DNA of 64,000 nt from Nitrospirales bacterium. Its GTDB lineage: Bacteria; Nitrospirota; Nitrospiria; Nitrospirales; UBA8639. Below the pieces are notes generated by a model. That model was given only the letters and a program-made list of their open reading frames with translations, was not told the DNA's origin and did no database searches. Both the position numbers and the translations under genes were made by a program. Below, in pieces: positions 36,769-45,563 of this stretch; positions within the stretch are counted from its first letter, which is position 1, and each line of letters begins with the position of its first letter. The stretch spans positions 1 to 64,000 of the forward strand of contig JAJDBQ010000182.1 in assembly GCA_029261255.1 (NCBI GenBank), written 5' to 3'.

Positions 36769-37497
36769 TTAATCAGATGAACACACTTTCGGCTCCCAAT
36801 CGTTGGTCAATTTCTCTGATGTTGAAATCTGCAAAGGGGTCATTTTTTTAACGAGAAGCTTTCGTATGGCATATCCTTGAGGTTCGTCTTGTTGCCCAGC
36901 AAGACTTAACCACATGTAGGCATGCTCTAAATCTTGAGGAATAATTTCTTGATCCCAATACCTGAGGCCCACCTTATATTGCGCATATCCGTCGCCAAAT
37001 TCGGCAGCTCGTCGATTCCATCTCAAGGCCTTTCTTTTATTCTGAAAGACCCCTTTGCCTTTGGAATAGATCACTCCAATGCTCACCATCGCTTTGGTTG
37101 AACATCGATGAGCCGCAACGTTATACCACCGAAGGGCTGAGTTATCGTCGGCAACGGTACTTTCCATTTCGTAAATCACACCCATATTGAACGCGGAAGT
37201 CGCATCTCCCTGCATCGCCGCTTTTTTATACCATGATAGCGCCATTTCTAAATTTTTCGATACACCAAGGCCATTGGCATAACGATACCCAAGATTGAAC
37301 TGAGCCGTGGGATCCCCCTTGTTGGCTAGAGACTCCCACTCCAACAAGGCGCTTGGATATTCCCCGTGATCGTCGACACTCATCCCTGCAGAATTATCCG
37401 CCAGGGCTACTGAAGTGAAGACCAAGTAAAGTACACCTGTCCAAAAAATATTGCGCATAACCTGGCTAAAGACTTTTTTTCTTATGAAGTAAGGCAT
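36769..37497 (-). CDS. Secreted Sel1-repeat (TPR-like) protein
   Basis: The product has 242 residues: a signal peptide (FWTGVLYLVFTSVALA) and then about four Sel1-like repeats (AQFNLGYRYANGLGVSKNLEMA, AFNMGVIYE, AMVSIGVIYSKGKGVFQNKRKA, AQYKVGLRYWDQ). Sel1 proteins scaffold protein contacts in the periplasm. I keep ATG 37497 because the duplicated upstream segment at 38957 keeps an ATG at the matching position. The signal peptide and its upstream DNA are paralogous to those of the unrelated pseudogene at 38112-38957. Confidence 0.82.
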   Translation of the reverse strand: MPYFIRKKVFSQVMRNIFWTGVLYLVFTSVALADNSAGMSVDDHGEYPSALLEWESLANKGDPTAQFNLGYRYANGLGVSKNLEMALSWYKKAAMQGDATSAFNMGVIYEMESTVADDNSALRWYNVAAHRCSTKAMVSIGVIYSKGKGVFQNKRKALRWNRRAAEFGDGYAQYKVGLRYWDQEIIPQDLEHAYMWLSLAGQQDEPQGYAIRKLLVKKMTPLQISTSEKLTNDWEPKVCSSD

Positions 37498-38037
37498 TGC
37501 AGTTGAAAAAAACCTCGTCGAACATTATTCCATTCATGACAAGGCCATGAGCATTTCTCTAGACCAAATCGAACGAAAATCCCTATTCTTTCTTCGCTTG
37601 TTTCATGATGATCCCAACCAAAAACGATCATTATAATACATGCATTATGCCCCTTAAGGAGAAAAAGGTATACCACGACTCATCGATTTAATCTTTATCG
37701 GTGAATGAAACGTGATTAGAAAGGAGTCACAACTAACCAGAGAAGGTTGTGAAGACTAACGACTTATATTGAGCTTGATTGGGGAACAATCAAAAGTATC
37801 GGGAACGAGAGTCGTACGAAAAGAAGCCCCGCAACAGCTAAACTATTCAACTCGTAATGGAAACGGACGACTAGGAAACTAGATTTCCACCTACGCGTGG
37901 ACATGCTTCCATGGAAACGAAAAGGACTTCGATTATGCCAGTCCGCAGTAAAGAAGACAGGGAAACTATTTATTCGGGAAGTTCGATCCTGCTGTCTTCA
38001 AGGTCGGCGGTCGATGCCTGTCAGCTCCATTTTGTCA
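37400..38037. repeat. Segmental duplication, copy A
   Basis: This block matches copy B (38845-39495) at an offset of 1,458 nt over the intergenic part and 1,445 nt at the left end. It spans the Sel1 signal peptide, its upstream region and a decayed 3' end of the gene at 39429-39860. The strongest identity is around GGAGTCACAACTAACCAGAG (37723) and onward to TATTGAGCTTGATTGGG. Beyond the cysteine-free leader the two downstream coding regions are unrelated. At the right edge the 3' remnant (ATGGAGCTGACAGGCATCGA on minus) has lost its frame. Confidence 0.8.
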
Positions 38038-38111
38038 TCCCTAACACAAAAAAGACATGAAGAATATTCCCCTATTCATCTAGCTAATTTTTCTTGAACC
38101 GAATCAGACCT

Positions 38112-38957
38112 TCAACCCATCATTCCATCACACCCTTCTGTCTTCCGGAATAAATTGTTAACCAGCAAAATAGCTTCTACTATTGTGAGAATGTCTGCAA
38201 AATCTGAAAACTTAATATCCTCTTTTTGCTGGCTTCTTTCCGCCTCAAATGCTTCAACGCGAATTTGATGTTCATGCCAAGCTTCCATCATGGTTTGAGT
38301 TACACTTTGCCGGTATATTTTGAAATTTTCATCTACGAAACTTGGGATCCGGTCATCAGTTCCGGTAATTAACGTTGTCCCATCCTTAAATAACGTCACA
38401 AATTGAATTTCAAAGGCAAAAACAGTCGCAAAGGTTGCCTGATTTGGAAGATCCAATAGCGGATAACCAGTCGAAATACGCAGGGGAGATCGGATTCCTA
38501 TTACCTCATTTTTTGAACACATTATTTAAAAAACTAAGAAGTTTGAAAGAAGAGTATAAGGCCCCGTAATTTCCCAATAGTAACAATGAGGCTCAAAACC
38601 CAATTGCCTTAATTCCTGTAGTTCTCCTTGAAATCGCTTCTCAATCCGACTCTGGACCTCACTCGAAAGAATTCTTTCAATGCTAGTATTGGCCTCTCGT
38701 CCAAACCCTATGGGGCAAAGAATCCCTAAGGCCTACAATCCACAGAAAACTATAAGGCCGATCCCGCCGAGGATAGCTCCATAGTACAATAGAGTTGTGT
38801 AGCAATCACCGCAATCGTAGTTATTGATTCCTTCTAAATTAACCGCCAAGGCGGCTGAGGGCAAAACCAAGAAAAACACGCCTGCCCATAAAATTATGCA
38901 CAAGCCCGCTCTGAAGATTTCATTTTTTATGAGAAAATTCATTTCAGTTAAAAACAA
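38112..38957 (-). pseudogene. Membrane/secreted protein gene with two in-frame stop codons
   Basis: The track lists two ORFs (74 aa from 38957 and 136 aa from 38522). They share one frame, and the 204 nt between them are also open. Reading through gives a 281-residue protein: signal peptide (IILWAGVFFLVLPSAALA), short helix, TAG at 38735-38733, then FGREANTSIERILSSEVQSR and GFEPHCYYWEITGPYTLLSN, TAA at about 38528-38526, then the 136-residue tail with FEIQFVTLFKDGTTLITG. No indel is needed. It is either a gene with two nonsense mutations or one needing read-through. The family is unknown. Confidence 0.72.
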
Positions 38958-39495
38958 TATACGTGTCGGAATCGGCTAAATCCCCAACAAAGCTATTAGC
39001 ATTTTTCTGAACCGAGTCGAACAAAAAACGCAATCATTCATTCTTATGTCTCAGAGTGGCACACACTCCAAAAATGACGGCTTAACCTATGAAGGCCAGT
39101 GTGACTACTAGGAAGAAAAAAGCTATCCCAACACTTACTATAGATTAGCTCTTTATCGGTGAATGCAGCTTGCTTAGAAAGGAGTCACAACTAACCAGAG
39201 AAGGCTGTGAAGACTAACGACTCATATTGAGCTTGATTGGGAAACAAACGAAAGTACCGGAAAGGAATAATTTATGAGAAGAAACTCCGCAAGAGTTAAC
39301 CCTATTCGGCGGTTCTTAGGAAAGGACTACTAGGAAGATGGATTTCCGCATTCGCGTGGACAAGCTTCCAGAGAAATGACAGGAACGTTGACTGTTACAG
39401 TCCGATGAGTAACCGATAGGTAAACTCGTCACTCGGGGAGTTCGATAGCACCACCTTCGAGGTCAGTATCGATGCCGGTCAGCTCCATTTTATTA
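38845..39495. repeat. Segmental duplication, copy B
   Basis: The parental-looking copy of the block at 37400-38037. It runs from the signal-peptide codons of the pseudogene, through about 470 bp of intergenic DNA, into the intact 3' end of the gene at 39429. A possible stem (TCACAAC with GTTGTGA in copy A, imperfect here) sits in the best-conserved core at 39184-39211. The 470-bp upstream part (38958-39428) has no gene and probably holds the promoter or leader of the following minus-strand gene. Confidence 0.78.
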
Positions 39496-39860
39496 CCGAC
39501 TCGCCACCATTCGGCGGAGACTTCGGATAGGGTTCCCTTCGAGGTGTAGAATTTCGCAGCAGGAATTTTCACGGATTGGTCTTCGGCTGTTTGGATTTCC
39601 ATCACAACCGTCTTTAACGTCGTATCTTCAACCTTGAGTGTCTCTGCTGTACTTGTGAACAAGAAACGGTCATTGGGATTGGTTTCCCACACATTATTCT
39701 TTAACGTAGCGACCTCGGTGCCGGTGGGCATGAATACCCCCATCGTCAACGCTAATTTTTTTTCTTCTTCCAGCCACTCAATACGGATCTGTTCTTTGCC
39801 GTGAGCCAAAAAGGTTCCATTCGTATTTCGTAAGGTGTTGGTGCCTAATTGAATATTCAC
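39429..39860 (-). CDS. Hypothetical beta-rich protein
   Basis: The 143-residue soluble protein has no signal peptide and is rich in Thr, Glu and alternating hydrophobic residues, suggesting a beta fold (TLKTVVMEIQTAEDQSVKIP). It ends in ...GGAIELPE. The ATG follows GAGGAT. Its 3' end is copied, in decayed form, at about 37972-38037. I know no family for it. It is first in a minus-strand run of small secreted or membrane genes. Confidence 0.65.
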   Translation of the reverse strand: MNIQLGTNTLRNTNGTFLAHGKEQIRIEWLEEEKKLALTMGVFMPTGTEVATLKNNVWETNPNDRFLFTSTAETLKVEDTTLKTVVMEIQTAEDQSVKIPAAKFYTSKGTLSEVSAEWWRVGNKMELTGIDTDLEGGAIELPE

Positions 39861-39970
39861 AAGACTATCCTCCTACAGTTCCAAAAAATATATTTTCAAT
39901 TATTCCTCAGAAGAATCACAAAACTCAAGTCCCCTGAGCATAACCTCTCCCCAGCCACCATCTAACGGAG

Positions 39971-40969
39971 CTACACTACTGATGTGGGTTCGGGCGGTAT
40001 TGAAAGATCCGTCCCTTTTAACATCATGAGGCAGCTTAAACCGATGAAAATCCAAAGAATTTCTCGCAACCGCCGTATCAAGGCAAAGGTAATACCCGTC
40101 ACCTCTGTATACCCGAAGCTGATCAATAAAAGGGTATAACCGGCTTCTTGAGCACCCAAGCTCCCAGGTATAAAAAACGTCCCCCCTTTGATAAAGACGC
40201 TGAGTGCCGCAATTGAAATCGATGTCCAGATATCAACTCCAACATCTAAATAATACAAAATCGCATAGACTTCCAGGGTCTCACAAAGCCAGGCCAGGAA
40301 AAAAGTTCCCAAAGCCACATAAAACGTCCGTCGGTTGTCGGAATAAAACCGTCGTATCGTGGCATCCAATTCTCGCAATTGGTCTTCTCGATTTTCAAGA
40401 AAGGCCAATCGGATGCCACAGCTTCTCAAGAGGGTCAGACATCCTATCCCCAGCCCATAGCGTTGAAACATCACAAACAAGCCCACGCCAAATGCCAGAA
40501 GGCCCACACTCACAAGCATCGCCATCCAGTAGTGAGTGGCTGCATCCAAAATCCAAAATGCGAGGCCTAACCCTAATAAAATAAAGAGAACCTGAGCGAG
40601 TGTCATTGTCGTCTTCGCTGTAATGACCGAGGCCATGCTCTCAACCATTGGAACGCCGTATCTCTTGAGCAAATAGGCCTTCAATGGTTCACCACCCATA
40701 TAGGCCGCGGGCGTGGTGACATTGACCGTCTCACCAGCCATTCTGATCGCAAACACACGCAAGAACCCCACCTTGGCACCAGAAGCCCCTAAGGTAAGCC
40801 GCCAGCCCCAGGCTTCAAGCCCATAAACGAGAATCATAGGGAGCAAGATGATACAAAGCGGAAGAGGTCCCAGTTGAGAGGCTGCGTTAAGAATTTGTTC
40901 GAGACCGATGTGAAGCACGATCCCGATCAGGGCAATGAGCCCAATAATCAGGAACACCAATTTAAGCAC
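39971..40969 (-). CDS. Flippase-like integral membrane protein (LPG-synthase TM / UPF0104 family)
   Basis: An integral membrane protein of about 332-347 residues with roughly eight helices. Family-type motifs are AGETVNVTTPAAYMGGEPLKAYLLKR-like (AYMGGEPLKAYLL) and FIPGSLGAQEAGYTLLL. Relatives include HpnL and AglD-type lipid transporters. I use GTG 40969, which overlaps the upstream stop by 8 nt; the track's TTG at 41014 would overlap by 53 nt. It is last in the head-group cluster and may flip or handle the lipid product made by the upstream CDP-alcohol transferase. Confidence 0.85.
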   Translation of the reverse strand: MLKLVFLIIGLIALIGIVLHIGLEQILNAASQLGPLPLCIILLPMILVYGLEAWGWRLTLGASGAKVGFLRVFAIRMAGETVNVTTPAAYMGGEPLKAYLLKRYGVPMVESMASVITAKTTMTLAQVLFILLGLGLAFWILDAATHYWMAMLVSVGLLAFGVGLFVMFQRYGLGIGCLTLLRSCGIRLAFLENREDQLRELDATIRRFYSDNRRTFYVALGTFFLAWLCETLEVYAILYYLDVGVDIWTSISIAALSVFIKGGTFFIPGSLGAQEAGYTLLLISFGYTEVTGITFALIRRLREILWIFIGLSCLMMLKGTDLSIPPEPTSVV

Positions 40970-42446
40970 GAGAGATGAGATTTCGACGGAGAAGCCAGGC
41001 CATTGACGTGACAAAGAACCACGATCCGATCGCGGCTAAGGCAAGAAACCAGTGCAAGAAACCCAAAGCAGCACAGATCAACACGACCACGGAAAAGTCT
41101 CGATTCGCGACTTTACCGAGCATAAAATCGATTTTTGTACGTTCACGGTCAGTTAACGGATTCGAGTCACGTGAACGAGAACGCAACTGCCGAGCAGTGT
41201 TTACTAATAATAATGACGCAACATTTGCCAACATGGCAGATGCACCCAGCACCAATGGCAAATTTGTTTGCTCCCACGGGCCCTGAAGGTAAGCTCCACA
41301 TGCTATTCCGGCAAAAATGGCGATATGCACGACATTGTCTGCCCAAATATCCAACTCCTGGCCGAATTTTGACTCGGAGTACGTGAGCCTTGCGACTTCG
41401 CCATCACAGCAATCAATGATAACCGACAATTGAAAAAGGAAAGCCCCAATCAGAGCAAACTGCCACGAGCCGGGGATAAAAAATCCTGCTGCAAGTAAGC
41501 CCACGACCATGGACAGCACAGTAATCGCATTGGGTGACCATCGTAATTTCAGAAACAGTCGAGTCAGAATGCCAGAACATTTTCGATTGACGTAGCGATC
41601 AACAAATCCATCTAACCCACCCTTCAAAGTCTGCAGCGAACGGACCAACGTTTGTTCGGCCAGCTTTGGCCCCTGAGGTCCGCGAACATCTCGAAACCAA
41701 TGCGTCTCGCCGGGTATCGCCATGACCGTCCCTTCAACCGCAGCCTGTTCCAAGGCTAAACGTAAGGGATTCGTTCCACTGGCATGCAGCACACCCGATA
41801 TCCCCAATAATCGACCTGGCAACACCATCAGATCGCCAACGATTGGTAAACACGATGCTTCGTGATTGCTGCCGTGTGAAGTCATTTCTATCGTGGCAGC
41901 CACTGGGGGATCTCGAAACATGACAGAAGAGGCGGAGTTGCCTTCCAGGCCTTCAGGCCTCACCACCACGCTAGGGTTACCGACATGATAACCCTCCGTA
42001 GAATAACCGACGACAACAACCGCTTTACCTTGTCCACCCTCGTGTCTTAATTGTTGTACCAGTGAAGGAGAAAATACAGTATGGCAACCCACGACCATAC
42101 ATGACCCATTGACTTCATCGGCCAGCGTTTCCCACGTTTCAGAATCATGCGGAGGAAATTCGCGCACCGGCAGCCATCGGACGGCAGCCTGCAACCGGCT
42201 GTCTTGTTGTAATAAATTTCGAAGGGCTGCTTCCTCTTTGCCAGCTAAGACCCAAATTTGAGAGATACCACCGCGTTGTAAAGTGAGTACAGCTCGTTGA
42301 AAAAGAGTCATCCCGCCAACACGCGTCAATGGACTGGGCATAACCTGCTCAGAATCCATGTAGTCAGAAGCGAAGACGCCTGCAGATGTCAGCAGAATGG
42401 CTGTATCAACAGCGTCGGTTGTCTCTTGTTTGAGAATTCCATCCAT
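40962..42446 (-). CDS. CDP-alcohol phosphatidyltransferase with N-terminal nucleotidyltransferase-like domain
   Basis: The 494-residue protein has two parts. Residues 1-270 resemble a GT-A nucleotidyltransferase (RVGGMTLFQRAVLTLQRGGI) but lack the usual glycine/arginine loop, so this half may be inactive. The second half is a membrane CDP-alcohol phosphatidyltransferase with the full motif DGEVAR-x8-G-x3-D-x3-D (DCCDGEVARLTYSESKFGQE). The plan resembles IPCT/DIPPS fusions. With an intact nucleotidyltransferase, a transaminase and a decarboxylase upstream, it probably transfers a CDP-activated head group (perhaps aminoethylphosphonate) to a lipid or other alcohol. Confidence 0.88.
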   Translation of the reverse strand: MDGILKQETTDAVDTAILLTSAGVFASDYMDSEQVMPSPLTRVGGMTLFQRAVLTLQRGGISQIWVLAGKEEAALRNLLQQDSRLQAAVRWLPVREFPPHDSETWETLADEVNGSCMVVGCHTVFSPSLVQQLRHEGGQGKAVVVVGYSTEGYHVGNPSVVVRPEGLEGNSASSVMFRDPPVAATIEMTSHGSNHEASCLPIVGDLMVLPGRLLGISGVLHASGTNPLRLALEQAAVEGTVMAIPGETHWFRDVRGPQGPKLAEQTLVRSLQTLKGGLDGFVDRYVNRKCSGILTRLFLKLRWSPNAITVLSMVVGLLAAGFFIPGSWQFALIGAFLFQLSVIIDCCDGEVARLTYSESKFGQELDIWADNVVHIAIFAGIACGAYLQGPWEQTNLPLVLGASAMLANVASLLLVNTARQLRSRSRDSNPLTDRERTKIDFMLGKVANRDFSVVVLICAALGFLHWFLALAAIGSWFFVTSMAWLLRRNLISRA

Positions 42447-42459
42447 AGCTAGATCACGT

Positions 42460-43218
42460 TCATGTCACGGGAATATTTGAAGGCCTCTGCTCGATGGCCT
42501 TGATCGCCGATACAATCTTCAATTCGCCTCTTTTCACATCTTCAGGGAAGTCTATTTCGATCCAGGGTAGTCCCCCAATTTTTTCATAACCGACCCGCAC
42601 ATCCTGAAAAAAAGTCGTGAGCGCATCCTCATATTCCATATCCAACTTATCAGCCTCAATACATGCCTGAACAGCATTCAGCAAAGATGGAACATCTTGC
42701 TTTTGCACCTTCAAAAACCCCACGCCTTCACCAGTTTCTTCGTAATCGGCCGGAAGTACCTTGCTCAAAGAAAGCACACGACCATCTTGCGCTGCGACCA
42801 TACATTCTTCAGTTTCTTGTCTCACCGTTTCATCCATCAACAATGCCGAAGGCTGAGAAGACTGCAACAAACGAGTTAAAATCTCTGAGGCATACAACAC
42901 ATCGGCATCCATCAGCACAACATCATCATTCATTTCATCTCGTGCCGCCCATAGTGAGGTAATACTTCCTCGAACAAATTTCTCGTTCACGATATATGTA
43001 ATAGGACAGGTTGAAGCTTCTGCATGCATCGCCTCACGAATCGCATCTTGTGCAAAACCCACGACCAACACAATTTCAGACACACCCAACCGATTCAAGC
43101 ATTCCACATGACGTGACAAGAGAGTCCGCCCTCCAATCGTCACCAAACATTTAGGCTTCCCACCTGTGACAGCTTGCAAGCGCCGCCCTACACCCGCGGC
43201 GAAAATAATGGCCTTCAC
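42460..43218 (-). CDS. CTP-dependent nucleotidyltransferase, PntC/LicC-like
   Basis: The 252-residue enzyme has the intact loop IIFAAGVGRRL, then GGKPKCLVTIGGRTLLSRH and NEKFVRGSITSLWAARDEM with the metal-binding DADVLY. These features match cytidylyltransferases acting on phosphocholine or 2-aminoethylphosphonate (PntC, LicC). It starts at a GTG that overlaps the transaminase stop as GTGA, implying coupled expression. The likely reaction is CTP + 2-aminoethylphosphonate to CMP-AEP. Substrate identity is inferred from context. Confidence 0.85.
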   Translation of the reverse strand: MKAIIFAAGVGRRLQAVTGGKPKCLVTIGGRTLLSRHVECLNRLGVSEIVLVVGFAQDAIREAMHAEASTCPITYIVNEKFVRGSITSLWAARDEMNDDVVLMDADVLYASEILTRLLQSSQPSALLMDETVRQETEECMVAAQDGRVLSLSKVLPADYEETGEGVGFLKVQKQDVPSLLNAVQACIEADKLDMEYEDALTTFFQDVRVGYEKIGGLPWIEIDFPEDVKRGELKIVSAIKAIEQRPSNIPVT

Positions 43219-44303
43219 GCTCGAATCTTCTTCAGTGTTGATTGAAAGGCATCGAGAAATCCTTCAATATTCTCGTTCGTCAAAACACCGATATTGGCTA
43301 CTCGAAAAATCTTGTTCTCTAAGGGGCCTTGGCCAGCATAGATAACGTAGCCCGCATCCTTCAACTCATCATGAAGCTGGGGATAGGCAACCCCCTCAGG
43401 CAAATTGAACGCGGTCAATGTGTTCCCTTGTGCCTCTGGCGGTAAGACCGCTTGAATACCCATGGCTTGCATACGCGTTCGAATCGTGGACGCATAGCCT
43501 CGAAAGCGCTTGATACGATTCTCAACACCTTCCTCTAACAGTTCATCCAGAGCTTCACGAAAGGCATAATATACTTGCACGGCTGGAGTAAAAGGGATCG
43601 TCCCTCGCTCCTGCTCTTCATAGTAATTCGCTAAACTTAGATACATGGAGCGTTTGGGATGTTTCATCACCTGCTGCATAAAACCCTTCCGAACCAACAC
43701 GAACGCCAGCCCGGGAAACCCTTGGATACATTTCTGTGCAGCCCCGGCCACCAAATACATCTTCGCTCCACCAATATCGACAGCCTCCCCGCCCAAACCA
43801 CTCACTGAATCCAACATAAACACGCGGTTCTTACTATCCACCATTTCCGCTATTTCTTTGACGGGGTTGATAAAACCTAGTGTCGTTTCGTGATGCACCA
43901 TGGCTACGGTATACACCTCAGGATGTTGGATCATCGCGAGCTCGATCATCTTGATGTCCGGTGCCACACCCCAATCATATTTCATATCGGGAACACCAAT
44001 ACGATGCATTTTGATCATGGCCGACAAACGATCTCCATACACACCATTGGTAATCACCATCGCCCGCTTCCCTATCGGCAGACTGGATAATAGCGCCGCT
44101 TCGACCGCTGCGGTCCCAGAACCCGTCAGTATGATTGCCGTATACTCGTCTTCCTCCCCAGGAACAAATGCCTTGAGCAATCTCTGGCGAATATCGTTGA
44201 GCAATTCCGAACATTCTGATTCCCGATGACAAATATCCGGCTGGATCAAAGCCTGTCGCACGCGATCAGACACATTCACCGGACCGGGGTTTAATAAGAT
44301 CAT
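43215..44303 (-). CDS. phnW: 2-Aminoethylphosphonate-type transaminase (PhnW family)
   Basis: This 362-residue class V PLP enzyme has LLNPGPVNVSDRVRQA, LTGSGTAAVEAALLSSL, VAMVHHETTLGFINPV, the PLP-binding Lys in AAQKCIQGFPGLAFVL and a C-terminal FRVANIGVL. All match PhnW, which interconverts phosphonoacetaldehyde and 2-aminoethylphosphonate. It could instead act on sulfoacetaldehyde. It lies between the split decarboxylase and the nucleotidyltransferase, which suggests the biosynthetic direction. Confidence 0.88.
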   Translation of the reverse strand: MILLNPGPVNVSDRVRQALIQPDICHRESECSELLNDIRQRLLKAFVPGEEDEYTAIILTGSGTAAVEAALLSSLPIGKRAMVITNGVYGDRLSAMIKMHRIGVPDMKYDWGVAPDIKMIELAMIQHPEVYTVAMVHHETTLGFINPVKEIAEMVDSKNRVFMLDSVSGLGGEAVDIGGAKMYLVAGAAQKCIQGFPGLAFVLVRKGFMQQVMKHPKRSMYLSLANYYEEQERGTIPFTPAVQVYYAFREALDELLEEGVENRIKRFRGYASTIRTRMQAMGIQAVLPPEAQGNTLTAFNLPEGVAYPQLHDELKDAGYVIYAGQGPLENKIFRVANIGVLTNENIEGFLDAFQSTLKKIRA

Positions 44304-44348
44304 CTATTCAATTCCTTTATGGTCAGCATTCCAAATACACGTGGTTGA

Positions 44349-44930
44349 TTAGGATACGCTCTGCTTAAATCGCTTCGTCAATTCCTGTGGAGCTAAGGCA
44401 ATGCGATCCGCCTCTTCCAATTGTTCGTTCACTTTGATCAAGAGAAAACTTGGTCCGGAATCGGCAAGCATCGCCTTAAACTCATACACAATGTCTTCTT
44501 TTTCCCATACACGCTCGACATTCATATAGCCCGCGGCTCTTGCGACTTTATCCAATCCCACCATGCGTGAGTACGTGGGTTGGTTGCCTGTCGTCCCATA
44601 CACTTCATTATCAAAGACCACGTGAATCAAATTCTTCGGCTGCAACGCCCCAATCGTGGCCAAGGTCCCTAAACTCATCAGCACATTTCCATCTCCATCA
44701 AACACTACCACCGTTTTCTCTGGCTGCGCTAAAGCCAAGCCTAATCCGATCCCAGCCGTGGCCCCCATCGACCCGATCATATAAAAATTCTGATCACGAT
44801 CTCGGAGCTTGCAGGCCTCACGCGAAGGAAACCCATTACAGACAATAAGAGGCTGATCAGTTAGCAGTTCAAAAATGGCGGCCATGGCTTGCGCCCGACT
44901 CTGCATCACACCTTCTTCAGGACCAATCAT
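44349..44930 (-). CDS. Phosphonopyruvate/sulfopyruvate decarboxylase, ThDP-binding (C-terminal/beta) subunit
   Basis: This 193-residue subunit carries the ThDP-Mg motif GDGNVLMSLGTLATIGALQP ending in FDNEVYGT, and MIGSMGATAGIGLGLALAQP. It is the C-terminal half of a ThDP decarboxylase of the phosphonopyruvate decarboxylase/ComE type. Its partner half is encoded just upstream at 45066-45563, separated by 135 nt that hold an inverted repeat. Most phosphonopyruvate decarboxylases are single chains, whereas ComD/ComE sulfopyruvate decarboxylase is split, so substrate choice remains open. Confidence 0.87.
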   Translation of the reverse strand: MIGPEEGVMQSRAQAMAAIFELLTDQPLIVCNGFPSREACKLRDRDQNFYMIGSMGATAGIGLGLALAQPEKTVVVFDGDGNVLMSLGTLATIGALQPKNLIHVVFDNEVYGTTGNQPTYSRMVGLDKVARAAGYMNVERVWEKEDIVYEFKAMLADSGPSFLLIKVNEQLEEADRIALAPQELTKRFKQSVS

Positions 44931-44948
44931 GCGAGCTCCGCTCTAATA

Positions 44949-45060
44949 AGGGAAAAGGGAGAAGTAAGAAGTGGGAAGTAAATAGCAAAAGTCCATCGGT
45001 TATTTACACTCGTTCCTTGTCCGTTCGTTCTTCTCACTTCTTACTTCTCCCTTTTTCCCT
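44949..45060. repeat. Long inverted repeat inserted between the two decarboxylase subunit genes
   Basis: A purine-rich arm at 44949-44973 (AGGGAAAAGGGAGAAGTAAG...) pairs with 45035-45060 with a single-base length difference, giving a stem of about 25 bp. TAAATA/TATTTA forms an inner pair. It fills almost all the space between the two genes. It could form a hairpin in the mRNA or be a mobile intergenic repeat. Confidence 0.75.
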
Positions 45061-45065
45061 AACTT

Positions 45066-45563
45066 TCAAGGTTGCACCGTTTTCACGATGCCCTTTTTCA
45101 AGAGCAAGGCCACGGGAATACGTTGTTCCATAAATGTTTTGGCGGTCCATTGCAGATCTTCAGTCATTGTCTCAGCAGTGAGTGTTCGGTGGGGAATTTT
45201 GATGGTATCCAGTAGCGTGGTCATCGTTTCGCCCATCACTAAATGCTCGGGTGCATCCTTCCCTTCAAACCCTCGCCAAGAAACCAGCAAAAGACACGGG
45301 ATTTGATAAATCAAATTCAGTGATTCCAACACATTCAGCGCATTCCCTAGACCAGAATTCTGCATGAGAACAGCTGGAACTTTTCCACCGAAATAGGCAC
45401 CGGCTGCCATGGCCACCGCTTCATCTTCACGAACCGCAGGTGTATAGATCCGTTCTTCCGTTAAATGCGCAATAATCCCACCAAGAATGGTATCCGGCAC
45501 TCCCGTAAAGAAGTCGAATCCGATATCTTGAAGACCTTTGACAAAATCGTCAGCTTCTAACAT
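45066..45563 (-). CDS. Phosphonopyruvate/sulfopyruvate decarboxylase, PYR (N-terminal/alpha) subunit
   Basis: The 165-residue subunit has the pyrimidine-binding half of the ThDP enzyme: FFTGVPDTILGGI, the activating Glu in REDEAVAMAAGAYFGG, VLMQNSGLGNALNVLESLN and LLVSWRGFEGKDAPEH. These are hallmarks of the phosphonopyruvate decarboxylase family. It is first in the head-group operon. No PEP mutase gene (the source of phosphonopyruvate) lies in the window. Confidence 0.88.
   Translation of the reverse strand: MLEADDFVKGLQDIGFDFFTGVPDTILGGIIAHLTEERIYTPAVREDEAVAMAAGAYFGGKVPAVLMQNSGLGNALNVLESLNLIYQIPCLLLVSWRGFEGKDAPEHLVMGETMTTLLDTIKIPHRTLTAETMTEDLQWTAKTFMEQRIPVALLLKKGIVKTVQP

Noticed and set aside
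37723-37970. Possible group II intron or known riboswitch in the duplicated core
   Set aside because: No domain V, no boundary motifs and no match to a riboswitch consensus I know; the one stem is not supported by covariation between the two copies.
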